Below are positions 11,801-24,600 of a stretch of 64,000 bases of DNA, piece after piece. How positions within the stretch are numbered: position 1 is the stretch's first letter; each line of letters opens with the position of its first letter. The stretch is from NCBI RefSeq assembly GCF_964204645.1, contig NC_134026.1, positions 2,046,001 to 2,110,000 on the forward strand. The letters run 5' to 3'. The notes beneath the pieces were generated by a model. That model ran no database searches. It worked only from the letters and a program-made list of their open reading frames with translations, and was not told the origin of the DNA. The position numbers and the translations under genes were made by a program. This DNA comes from Tubulanus polymorphus. Lineage: Eukaryota > Nemertea > Palaeonemertea > Tubulaniformes > Tubulanidae.

Positions 11801-14452
11801 GAGATTACAAGTTATAGGTTCGTGTTTTGGACTCTGTGCTACTAAGCGTTGAAGTTAATGCTTTTATTTTAAAGCTTGAACTTACCATTTCAAACTCATT
11901 TCCAACACAAGATTCTAGAAACTCAGAGTGTCGAGTGTACAACTATAAACAGAATCAAAATATATACCATATACAATGTCTGGCACCGAGAAATCATTTT
12001 AAGTTAAAAAATAAACTCTTTTTTCAACTACACACCTCTTTATACATCTTCATTTCTCTATCCTGCTCTTGTCTGGAATTGATATCAGATTATTTACTAA
12101 ATAGCTTTACATTCACATGATTGCTGACTGATCTATCAATTTGTTTCATTGTCTTTCCAAAATGCTATGTAACTTTTTGCAAAAGTGTGATACTCCAATA
12201 ATTACAGTAACTGCACTTACCTAGTCATTTGTTTCGAGACATGTTCCAAAGTATATTCAAAAGCATCTGCAAACGTAATCATCAACATGTATTTCAAGTT
12301 TTTTTAAAAACAAACATGAAGCAGATTACAAGTGTTCACTTAAGATATACCTCTGCCCATTGTTGAAGTTTCAACGCGATATGGTTTTCTTCCTCTGCTG
12401 AAATCTGGACAAACGCTGACAACTCCGTTACTATCGACATTTATCGTACATAACACAAACTCATCATCATCCGTTGAAGGTCTGGAAATAAGTGACTTTA
12501 CTTTTTACATGAATCGCTCACACATTCATGTATAATTATAGTACATGTAATGATATAAGAACAACTTATTTTCTACAATGAACATCTTCACTCCTTTACA
12601 TAAAATGAGGCAAACTTTAAAACCAAACTGCAGCAATCCTCGGCAGAATATTCAACATAAAATTACTTTGATAAAAATAGCCGAATAGGTTCGTTTAAAA
12701 AGATTTTTAAAAAGTTTTCAGATTTTACTGTCAGACTAGATCCAATGACTAGGTAGAACTTTCCACAGTGCACGCGCGGCAAATTCAAAAGCCCTCTCAA
12801 CACAATTTCTATTCTCACTACTGGTTTCACTGATCTTTAGGTTCAGGGTTTGTGAGGTGCAACAAACAAAATCATATATCGATGTTCTAATGAGAAGAAA
12901 TGATTTGTTTGTATTTGAGAAGTTAACTTACTGTTCTCCCGATCCAAGATCAGCCATTATGTGCATTGTTTGTGTTGGTCGATGCATAAAATGGTTTTTA
13001 TCTTTTTTATCTTTGGATGGATTTAACTCAACGATGTTGATTCGAGGCACATTAGCAGCACTGAAACGCAAATAAAACCAAATAGACTCTCATCTGAATA
13101 TGTTAAATAAAATTATGGCATTCTTGAATTTGTAGACAAGATGCTCTCATGAAAAGTCGAGAAAACACACAATATATATCTGATGAATATATGAGAGAAT
13201 CCCACAATAAGGCTTGTATAAATATTAAAAATTTCTTGATGAATATGTTTTAGGTTTATTCTGGACTCTGTACCCCTGATGATGGCTATTAGTCTCTAGC
13301 CAAAATGTTGCCCAAATACAATTTTACTCAAAAACTTTACATCTTTGGCTAAATTATCGTAGGATTTCTATCATGAAACATGTCACTGATAGAACAAAAG
13401 ATGTTGTTTTTGAATTGCCTACCTATCACTTGTCGGTCTCATTGAAAGAACTTTACGTTGCCTCAATGAAGCCATTCTCCCAGCTAGCAACGTAGGTTTA
13501 GCATCAGGAAGTGTGGTTTCATTTGTTTCTAACTGAAATAATATAGAAGCAATTGCAATATGAACGATTGTTAATATTGAGCTGGAGAGGAGACAGACAA
13601 AGGGAGGAATTATACCGACCTGATCTTTACTGGTGAAATTATCATGATCTACATAGGAAAATAGACGTTTATTGGGCCGACCTTTATCCCTGAAACAACA
13701 ACAAACCTCAAATGAATATTTCAATGACACAAGTCAATACAATGAAACCATCTTAGGTCCTATAATAGATTTAGATATAACCAAATTAAAAATCTATGAT
13801 CTAATGAACTTATATTTTGGTCCAGAAATTTGACGTAACATGGTAAGATTGAAATGAAAATTTTAAGATCCGATTTCAGACTTAGGTCTAAACTTTAGTT
13901 TTGTACCTCAGTTTTGTAATATCCCCGTGATATTTTCGTTCCAGCACGGTTTCACAGTTTGCCTCATTACCATACAGCTCAAATTCTCTCTGTATCATTT
14001 ACAATATAGAAATAGAGATTAAAGGCATCAATCAATAAACAAAGTGTTTACAGCAAGTGAGAAAAAGTGAGGATCTCTTACCGCGGAAAAACATTTTTCC
14101 TGCCAGTCAAATAAATATAATTCATCATCTTTCCGCGATTCTCCTTCTTGTTGTCGACGTATTGAACGTAATTCAACTCCGGATGAGGATTTTTCACCGA
14201 GATTCGCCTGAGGTACGGTCGAACTTGAAGTGACTTTACGCAAATTCACCCTAAAAAATGTTCAATTTTGATTTATAAATCTTGACAACCGCCCTATTAT
14301 TGTAGAGCATTGCAGGATTTGGGTATTAGAAAAATAGCTTCCCACTCAGGATGAGTTGGAATTGATACATACCGTATTTTAATGTTTTTAACAGGATCTC
14401 TCGACCTGTAATACGCTGTACCGACATCGCTTTCTCCGAACAAATCCGCCAT
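8815..14452 (-). CDS. MKS1: MKS1, Meckel-syndrome/B9-domain transition-zone protein (586 aa)
   Basis: Nineteen coding exons (minus): 14373-14452, 14082-14250, 13907-13989, 13620-13689, 13423-13532, 12932-13060, 12351-12481, 12221-12266, 12036-12072, 11886-11942, 11712-11754, 11563-11625, 11404-11474, 10795-10873, 10603-10710, 9890-10023, 9617-9699, 9463-9522, 8815-9022. The frame closes to 586 residues (human MKS1: 559). Recognisable blocks: [10 protein letters not shown] near the N terminus, [10 protein letters not shown], then the B9 domain (about residues 305-450) with [35 protein letters not shown] and LRRFFIGG, and the helical tail [21 protein letters not shown]1 acts with B9D1, B9D2 and tectonic proteins in the MKS complex at the ciliary transition zone, gating membrane-protein entry and supporting Hedgehog signalling in vertebrates. 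The C terminus has an acidic patch ([11 protein letters not shown]) that I do not know from human MKS1. No damage is seen. Confidence 0.96.
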
Positions 14453-15675
14453 TTGTAAACAATCGTATCTCACCGCAGATATATTCCGTAATGACTGCGC
14501 CAACGGACATTTATTGTGCGGGCCGGACAAATAAAGCCGCGGGCACTAGCTGCAATCTCTTCCAGATTGAACCTTCAGAGTGAACGGAGCCCAGTTTCAC
14601 AGTCGACATAAGTCCAACAACCCCTGCCCGAGAGTTTTTAACTCCCACAAACATTAATCAAAATTGTCCTTTGGCTAAAAAGTCAAATTCATGACAGTGT
14701 ACGAGTTCATCTCCATTTCAATCAAATTACGGAATATTGACAAATTCAAGTTCTTGATTTACTCGGTATTGGTCATTAACACTGGATGCATACTATCATA
14801 AATTTTACCAAATGAAGCCATCCTTTCCTCAAAAAAGAAGAACAAATAAACGTTATTCAACATATACATCATATTCATATTTATTGAGAATATTTCATCA
14901 ATTATATACAGCACCAAATTTGAAATCATTGAAAACCAGGGCTGCCAACACCATCCGAATATGAACATATGATCATAATGATGAAGAGATGAGCAAATAG
15001 TTAGAGCGTTTAGCAGCCTTAACAACATTATAGCAATAATTTACAATCAGTTTTTTTTTCTGCGCAAACAGGAACCGAATAAAGAGATCGTACCTTCAAA
15101 ATGAAGACAGAGCTGGAACTGATCAAAACATGATATCGTTACATAATGAGGATTGATTTCAGCAATTTTGAAAGATGTTTTTTTTTGTATTCTCTGCTCT
15201 ACGACACGATTAATTACAGCGAAAAATAATGAGATGAGAAGTTTACAACATGAGCGTTACTACGGTGAAACTGAACGAGAGGTAAGAGGAACACACGTAC
15301 AGGCGAATAATTCACAACAACGCGACAAGATTTCAGACAAAAATGAACAGTCAACAGTCAGCCTTCAATATACCACCCAACAGAAAACAGAACATCAGTA
15401 TTTTGACTGGGAGAGAATCAAATTAAAACCCAAATCCTGATTCATCCATGTGGGCAGAGTATATCGGGGGTTGACTTGTACGTACATCATCAAAATATAC
15501 AATATCATTAAACTAATGTCATACACACAACGTTATATACCTATCATATATACAAACAATAATACGAACAATTCTTTTCAATTCATAAATAATAGGGCAC
15601 GGTTTCACGATAGATATTAAAGTCCGAAACATGAATCCATCGACGGCAGAAATCTGCTTTAAACGATTATATGAA
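14453..15675. other. Spacer upstream of MKS1 and downstream of NCoR
   Basis: It holds the MKS1 promoter and the NCoR 3' UTR, which are transcribed in the same direction. Open frames here (for example plus-strand 15153-15440) lack acceptable codon texture or homology. I see no clear TATA box for MKS1, as expected for a broadly expressed ciliary gene. Confidence 0.4.
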
Positions 15676-18600
15676 TCAATCTTCATCGGACAAAGCTTCG
15701 TACTGAGAGGATAAAATCGGGGTGGGTTCGGCCTCGCGACTCATCGGTGGAGCCGGTGAGACTCGAGGTTTATCGTCAGCGCTTCGAGACGCGGCCGGTG
15801 GATTCGATGTCGTACTGCTACCAGCCGCACGCATCGGATACGGATAATACGACGAGTAAGTCGGTATATACGACGTACTAGTTCTCGTAGAACTAACGCT
15901 GTCGCTTTGAGAATGATCGCTAACCGACTGATCCGGCTGTATATGACCGTGATAAGAATCCGCCGCTGAACTTTCCACTTTCGAGGTCGTCTGTTGTTGA
16001 TTGAAATCGTCGCTAGATCGAGGACTGTAAGCGTTACTGACTGAAGAAGTCGAACTCGTCGCAGCTTGTGGATGGAGTCTGGGACTATATACGCGATGCG
16101 GCGGAGACCCGAGTCCTTGATCGCGTTGTTGTTGTTGATTCGGAACGGTTCGCGGACTGAGAGAATGCACGCTATGCGTACTGCTGACTGATTCGCGACT
16201 GTGCGGTCGAGGACTGTGTCGTTGTTCTACTAAAGGTGAAGAGTAACCGGGACGCTGCAGAAGCCCGGTCGGATTGACGGAAATGGGTGGAGGCGTAAAA
16301 ACGTCACTGGACATCGGCGAAACTCTTTCTAACTGATCCGAGCTGCCGACACGACCAGGTAATCTATGATCAACTCCACCTTCTCGACCGCGAGGAAGCT
16401 GCGCTATATTATAATCAGCTCGTTTGTGTAAAACCTGTTCTAATCGCGACGATTCACTATCGGGTTCTTGTTTATTACTGTCGCTGTCGCTGCTAACAAC
16501 AGGAACGACGGCGTGACGTTTTATCTCTTCCGACCGATAACCGGGGCGTGGCCCGTGATATCCGGGCGGGGCACCGGGAGGTCTCTCCGACACTAACCGA
16601 TGTTCGCTGGAACTATCCGCTACGCCAGACGGCTTATCTCTACGGAAATCTTGTGGAGGATAATGCATGGCTGTAGCTGTACGATTTCTGTCATCTATCG
16701 GAGGATGAAGAGGTCTAGATGGAGGCCTCGATCCGCCTTGAGAAGGCGGACGATCTACTCTACTTGTATCTGGTTTTACCTCAGTACTAGCTGATACCTG
16801 GAAATACAGAACACATCAATTTGAATATTCAGCTATCCGTAATTGTCGACAGTGTTTGCGCAATTCAAAGTACCTTAAAACCAAAACTATCGGCGGCATA
16901 AAGCATTTGATTGGAAGATTCTTGAGGTCGTTGTTGCTGATTACTGCTACTGTCGGCAGCGTTTACTGGCGCATCATTCTCACGGATAACCTGACTGATC
17001 TTGTTCTTCACGTATTCCAACGGTGATATACTGATCGAAGATTTCGCTTCAGCTCGAGAACATTGATCGACACCTCCGCTACTATCAGCTTGAAAACCAG
17101 AAACTACAAAGAAATATTTCACAAAACATTTTAGACTATTTACATCCGAAACAAACTAAGGCGCATTTGTTCGGGACAAACTGATTAGGGTTTTGGTTAA
17201 CTCGATTTAGAGGCCAAGAAACCGGTTTATGCGATCGAAAACGAATGCATGATTTAGCGGAAGACAACTCTCTATGTTTGAAAATGCTGCCATCTTCGTT
17301 GAGTCTCTTAGCTCTAGCAAACCACTACTCGCATGGTTTGGTCATTTAACTGTTTAGGATTATGACAAAAAATGTGCCGGTTTTAAGCAAATCAGTTCAC
17401 AAACCAGTCTAAAGAAATGTGTTCAGTAAACTCCATCAGTTTGCTCTAAACAAATGCATCTCTTGTGAAGTACATACTGAAAACTATCACTGATCTAGAA
17501 ATGACAGGTGAAACATAGATCTAAATTCAATCAATATGAAATATACCTGAAGGCTTGGTTTTGAGCATGCTCGTTATAGCCTGATGAGATCCTGCCATAC
17601 TGGATACAGTGTTAGAACAGTTAGGTAGAGGTTGAGGAGGTGAGCGTGGACAAGACTGTGATGTTGCTGCCTTAGATTCGCAGCCATCTGAGGACGATGA
17701 ACCTAATAAGACAATTTCGTTGGATGTTCAATCCTTTTGATGGTGAAATGGTTAATGGATCATTTTTCAAAATTGAGTTTAAATGGGTTAAACGATTATT
17801 TTGATAATTCAGAGATGTAAACAAACTCATTCGCCGTTCTGAAAAGGCTTTGAATGGTAGAATTGAGGTACTGACCAGCGGGTGAAATCGGTTCGACGTT
17901 GTATCCACTGATCTGAGGTGTATTCGACCTCGAAACATGCGATTGTTCGTCATCCGGCCGATTCACACGTACGATTTCCCGGTCATCATGACTACCGACT
18001 GCTGCCGGAGACTTCACCGTATGAGCGACTTCCTTTCCCTGCGGGATGATGGGATACTATGTAAGAAATGAAAGAGGATTGCGCATTGGCTACGACGATC
18101 CACTGAGTAAACCACTGACACTAACAAACAACATTTATAACATTAACGGCTGTGGAATGAAAATGAAAATTGTCTTGAAATAGTTGAGAAATACCTGGGA
18201 TAAAATTGACTAACATCATATTAGTTTTTTCTCTATATCACATTGTTATAATTTCTTCTCTTTTTTTAACAAGCTTAAAGCTTATTGGAAGTATCCTACA
18301 TATCGTTATGATGTTTGAAGCTTTTGTAATATTATAGATGGAATTATGTAATACCTAACTTTAATTTCTTCAGAAATATAACTACACAAATGTAAATACA
18401 AAGTAATTATAAATCCATGTCTCCAATCCATTGAGGACCGCTGAAGATATCATTAGCAGGTATGAAGTTTCAGTTTCCATATTGTGGACAGACCAGAGAA
18501 GAATCTTTGATAAAGAAACCCTGCAGCCACCATACGAACCCACGAACGCTGGATTGATGAGGTTGGTTTGTGAAAAACCGCTGACTAACATGATCATACT

Positions 18601-21600
18601 ATAAGATTATGATTTTATAATCATAAGGTTTAAAATTCTGAATATACCTTTGTCAGCGTTTTCTTGAGTTTCCAACTATGATATCCAGGTGATGGCGCCC
18701 CAGCCGATAAACTACGAGGCCTCTGATCTTCCTCAGTGGTACTACCAGCGGCAGGTGGAGACTGCGTCATACTTGTTGTACGTCCTCCTACCGGTGATGA
18801 TCCTATCATTGAGGAAAATAATTACGGTATGTTTTAGGTTTGAAAAAAAAGATTTTTTGGACATAACATGGAAATCAAAAAGTGTTTACAGGGAAAGTAC
18901 AGCGTAGTATCTAAAGAAACTACTTCAGATGCGAACTAAAATTGCATACCATTATGTATGATATATCACAAACTCGATTCTATACAAACTACAGATACAT
19001 TTGTTATTTTAATCCAATTCTCCTTTAATAGCATTAGCATGGTATCAAAAGGGAGTGTTGTAGGTGCTAATGAATGAATAATCTAGATTCTATGAATTAA
19101 CGGGTGTGCTTTAAGTGCTAATATACCCCCTAAAACAGGAAGAATTATTCATAATTATTCAAAGAAGGATAATATAGGCGATAATTGCTGTTACAACAAT
19201 ATAAACCAAAAAAAAAGAATTCTGTAAAGCATGTTTTTTCATTTACCTTTGCTGGATCCTTTCGTCATAGGACCTTTCTGAAGTCCCATTGTCTTGTTCA
19301 TATAGTTCTGAATGATAATGGCATCGATGTGGTCACCGAGAGTGATGTTTTTATCGATCTCTTGTTGCGTGAGTCCGGTTTGATGACCAGTCGGTGTACG
19401 ACTGCCCGACGATGGAATCTCGCTGGCCGTAGACTCGTGTTCGACTTTAACCTCGGGAGGTTTCATGGGCTGCTCCATCTCGGATGACGTTTTTGTTTGA
19501 TTTGTCAAATCGTCGGATGATTTCGATGCGTGAACTTCGGCTTCATATCGACTCAACGCCGCTTTATGAGGCTTATACAACGCTGACATATCGGAACCCG
19601 CGCTGGTTACTGACGTCGAAGCTTCTGATTTTGGCATTTCCAGTTGTTTCTTTAGTTTACTTTGAGACGAATCATAACTATTCGAGTTATTTATCTGATG
19701 AACGATGATCAAATCGATGAGACTAGCCGCCGTAAAAGCTTTCCCTTCACCGCCATCTTTCGCGTCTTTGCTCGTGGTCGGTTTAGTGTCGTCTTTATCG
19801 ATAATGATGGGATTTTCAGCTGAATTGACCGCCTGTGAATCGCGAGACACGCTCCGCGGTCTGTTTTCTGATTTGATACTATCGCGACTGGGAGTATCTC
19901 GATGATGAATGCTACTTCTCGATTCCGGTCGACTCTCGTTGGCCGCTCCGATCAACTCCTGTTGTTGGTATTTCAAGCGTTGATCCGCGTCTGGCAACCC
20001 GGGGTGATCAAAATGAGCGCGGTGTCTTTGTTCGTCGTGACTGGGAGTTCCCGAACGTGATTTCAGTTGTCGTTGTTCCGCCTGTATACGTTCAGTAATC
20101 GCGCGTTCAAATTTGCGTCTGCGTTCTTCTTCTCTTTCACGTTGTTCGTGTTCAGTTGTTTGCGCGACGTGTTCTTGTCGTAATCTGTCTCTATTTCCCT
20201 CTCTAGCCGCTGCTACTGCCGCTTGAAATTGTTGCTGACGCTCTTTCTCTAGTAAGTAATGCTCGTTGTAAGCGCCGTGGAGCCGACTACTCGTACTATC
20301 CGCCGCCATATGAGGATGTCTTCCTTCGAGACCTCGCGGAGATACGGCTTCAGGAGGTTTCACTATCATACTGTGCTGAATGACATTTTGACGTGCCTGT
20401 TGTTGAGCTCTATTAGGTCCCGGGCTGTGCGTACTGGCGACGTGCGCCGAAGGCCACGACGCCGATAGCGAACTTACGTCTGCACCGCGCGGAGAAATGG
20501 CTTCTCGAGGTGAAGGACTCGGCGATTGACCGTGAGATATACGATCAGCGCTTGAAGATGGCGGAACCTGTCCCGGATGTGGCATATAGATCATTCCCTG
20601 CGGGGTAGCTAACGTACCGTATGGTAACCCGGCAATATTTGACGGATGAATCACGGCTTCCATCATTCCCGGGTAAACTTTAGTTACATCCCGTCGCGGA
20701 GACAGGTGCGGATCTTTTTCCTGTACAGCTGCGCGGCGCTGGAAATCTGAACCTTGCATTTGTTGCGCGGTCAAAAAGTCGCCGATTAGAGTCGCCCTCG
20801 AACTGCTGTAGGCGGAACCTTCCGGATACTGACTGGCGGCGTACGGCGGCATTCCTGAGTAATAAGCGCTAGTCGGAGACATACGTCGACTGAGATACAT
20901 CTGTTCAAGCGTGCGATCGTACATCATCGGCATTCGAACTCCGCCATCGTAAATCATACCACCTCGTCCTACAGCTTTATACATCGGCATACGAGCTGCT
21001 TCATACGTAGAGACCGGTGAACCTCTTCCTGCCGTGACTGTATCGAGCACCGGAGTACCGCGCGTTATTGATCCTTCCGATCGCGATGACTGAGGGGGAG
21101 TTGTTTGTCTCAGCATCTCGTAGCGCGGAGTACCCATCGAGATGGATCCTTCGTAACGCGATGACTGTTGAGGGGGAGGGGGTCCGGCTACGTGACCCGG
21201 ATGACCGACGGGAGTACCCTGGGTAATCGAACCAGCGGGTGGAGTTTGTGACATCAGCGGTGAAAGTTTCTCCGTTTTAATCGGCGGTCCGCTTTTAGGT
21301 GTTTTGTTATTGATGAGTGGTGGTGGAGGAGGGATAACTGCAGCTCTAGACGCAATAGTAGAACGTACGGCAGCAGCTGGATCACGACCAGTCACGTACG
21401 GAGATGAACTACGTTGACTGGCTGTTCGTAATGCTGGAGGTGTGGCCTGCGACCGGTCATCATCGGGGTACGAGCGTTCCCGTGACTGGTCCGACGAACC
21501 CGATCCGTAGTGATGAGAATGGGCGGGAGGTGGAGCCACTAGTAGTCTTCGTTGAGAATCTTCGACGCCCTGTCTCATGTACGGCTCGAACGGGCGACTG

Positions 21601-24600
21601 TCTCGTGGCTCAAAATCTCGTGGATCACCTTTATACGTGTGCGGACTACGGTCACGAGATTTACATGACAAATCCTGAACTTCAGCCGTTTGAGATTGAG
21701 GCGTTGAACTCGGTTGTTGGTCGCGATGGTCTCGGATTATCTGTGGATGGTCACGTGAGGGAATTGATTGGGGATGGTCACGTGAGGGAATTGATTGAGG
21801 ATGTTCACGGGAGGGTATTGATTGAGGATGGTCGCGTGAGGGTATTGATTGGGGATGGTCGCGTGAGGGAATTGATTGGGGATGTTCACGTGAGGGAATT
21901 GATTGAGGATGGTCACGTGAGGGTATTGATTGGGGATGTTGTTCTCGTGAGGGAATTGATTGTGGATGTTGCTCCCGAGATGCAGCTGCTTGACGCTCAC
22001 GACTTTGTAGAAGATCTCTTTGTGATATTTGAGCATGCTGCTGCTGCTGCTGCTGCTGTTGTTGAGTGACATGTAAATGATCACGTATTTGTAAAGCAGC
22101 AGCGTGTTCACGCATGTGAATAGGTAAATGATCTCTCGAAGGTACCGGGATATGTTCTCGCGATTGAACGGAAGCCGGCACTGGAATCTGTCTGAACATT
22201 AAGCTCTCATGGGCAGCTTTCTGTTTATCTGATAGGTACAGCGCGCTCGGATCTGGATGTTTAACATCTTTGCGCATGTCATGAGAGGGCATGTATTGAG
22301 TAGCTGGAGTACCGTGGCTAATTGAACCGATCGGAGCGGCTGGGGGTAGAAGTGGTTGAGATGATGACAACGGTCTCTGAACAGTCGTCGTTGCTGGTGG
22401 GTTCTGTGTACTGGTATTCGGACTCGATGCGGTTATCGTCACTGAAATAAATACAATAAACCTTGATTTCACGGAAGATGATATGAAAAATCTGCACCAA
22501 TCTAAAACAGCTCTTCACATAATCTTTTACGTATCTAACTTGCTTTTTCCCCGACTTTTCCCTGACACGCACGTTGTTTTCCCTGACTTGATTTGTTAAG
22601 AATGCAATCAATGAACACAGTAAAATATGTAAGACATAAACGGAATCTGTTTGATTTTGCGCGAAATCTAGAAATATCAACCAAATTTTTTTGACTGAAA
22701 GCTTTTTTTACAAAATTCCCTGACTTTCTTTAAGAAAAGAAATTGCCAGAATTTTCCCTGATTTCCAGGTACGCGGCCAGCCTGATGATAACAACAAAAC
22801 ACAAATCTAATCTACTGTACACATACCTTGCCGTGTGGAAATTGGCTTGGTTAGATTTCTTTCGATAGCAGAATGTATCAAATCACGGATACAAGCTGGC
22901 ATAAAGTTGAAATCTTGTCCCTCTTGCGGAGAATGTGATCCCGGTGTACCGGTGCTTGAAACGCTCTCAGTTTTAATTTTCTTCAACTTCGGATCAACAA
23001 TCGCTTGTTGATCATTCGACGTTGAACTGTTTGACTGCGTATTTTGACTAGGACTCAGGCGTTTGTCTCCTCTACAGTGACTGATTCTGGAATAGAAGCA
23101 TTTTTTATGTTTGAAATCCTTATGATTGAGAAACATCTTGGCGACGTGATTGTAATCGTGGGTTCAGCTTATATGAACGGGATGAACACTGGTTCAAAAG
23201 GTGATTTGAATGTGTAAATCAATATTCGTCATGAAAATTAACAACATTTCAATAAGTACATTAAAGTACTGAATGAGCCTAAAAATGTGTTAATGTTAAT
23301 ACTTATGTGTTAATTAATCCCTATGGGTAGAAGGACACTGTGCTCACTTGAGTAGTAGTATCCTCCACAGGTAGTGTCATATGCATATGCTACCTTCACA
23401 TAAAATTTTGTGCCCCCTTTTTCATTTCATTCATTATTGCTTGGAAATAATGGCAGTAAATTTTCAAAATATCCTCCCCGACACCGTCTTATTTGTCGTG
23501 GATTATGCCCTTTGTCATAAATATTCTACCCTCAGCAGTGGTCCCTAGATCAGCCCCTGCACAATCCGACATTTCAACAACCGCTGGTGAACATATTATA
23601 CAGAAGCCTTCAAACATATAGAACATGTCATGGGCAATAACTTTTTAGTGATTGTGGTAACGTAAATACAGTAAGGAGACATTTCAGGGGAAGTGGCATG
23701 TTTCAAATATACCTTCCAGATAAATCTTCAGTTCTTTCTTCTGGTCGTTCATCTTTTGTTTCGCCACCCTCCGTCTGCCCGCACGGACCTTCATCTGCGC
23801 TCAATGTAGCACTGCTATCGTAGTCTGTAATGCTTTTCAAACTTCCGTGAGATACGCTCAGACCTGCCGATTGTTTCAATGATGATGAATCCGGTTTTTC
23901 GGGTTCTTCAATCTTCATTTCAACTTTTTCCTTCGTAGATTCTTCCGGGAATTCAGATTTGCCGACTTAAATGGATAGGTGAAAAATATGAGTACATCAT
24001 TCTTTTTCTTGCAAAATGTGCGATCGTTGAAGAACTGTGTTATTTTCAAGGGATTACCAGATTCAGTAGGTTTAACAGGAGCTGATTGAACTCTTGGACT
24101 AGTTACACTGGCTGTATCAGAACTGTCTTCACCATCTTCAACATTACCATCATCTGAACTCATTTCTGCTTCTGATATCACTGTTATAGTGGACGCGATA
24201 CTTTCACAAATAGAAGTAGATCGATCCTTTCCCTAAAAAAAATGTACTTATCAGTGCCAAAATACAAGAAGAAAAATATGTCAAAATGCTTACTCAAAAA
24301 ACGCATATCAGACAATTTAAGAAATACCTTATTTTTCTTATATTCGTCGACTAATGCATCAAGATTAAGTTTTTTCTTGTAGTTGAAATAAAAGTTTTTA
24401 CACTGTGCTTCACTCTTAGTTGCCACCATGTTTGCGATTGCTGCCCAATCTTGACCGTGTTGCGCTAATCCTGAAAAAATCCTCGAAGGAATGAACAAAC
24501 AATCGACCAAAATGTGACGTCTATAAACAAAATTGTTTTGCAGTAGATAGATCTATATCGCTTTAGATTTCACCTTCTTTTGCGTGTTGCATTTCTTCCT

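Noticed and set aside
21404-22069. A 221-codon plus-strand open frame
   Set aside because: It is the antisense shadow of the NCoR coding minisatellite and CAG tract. The 24-bp unit keeps both strands open, and the translated texture (DGHVRELI repeats, Ala run) follows from the repeat.
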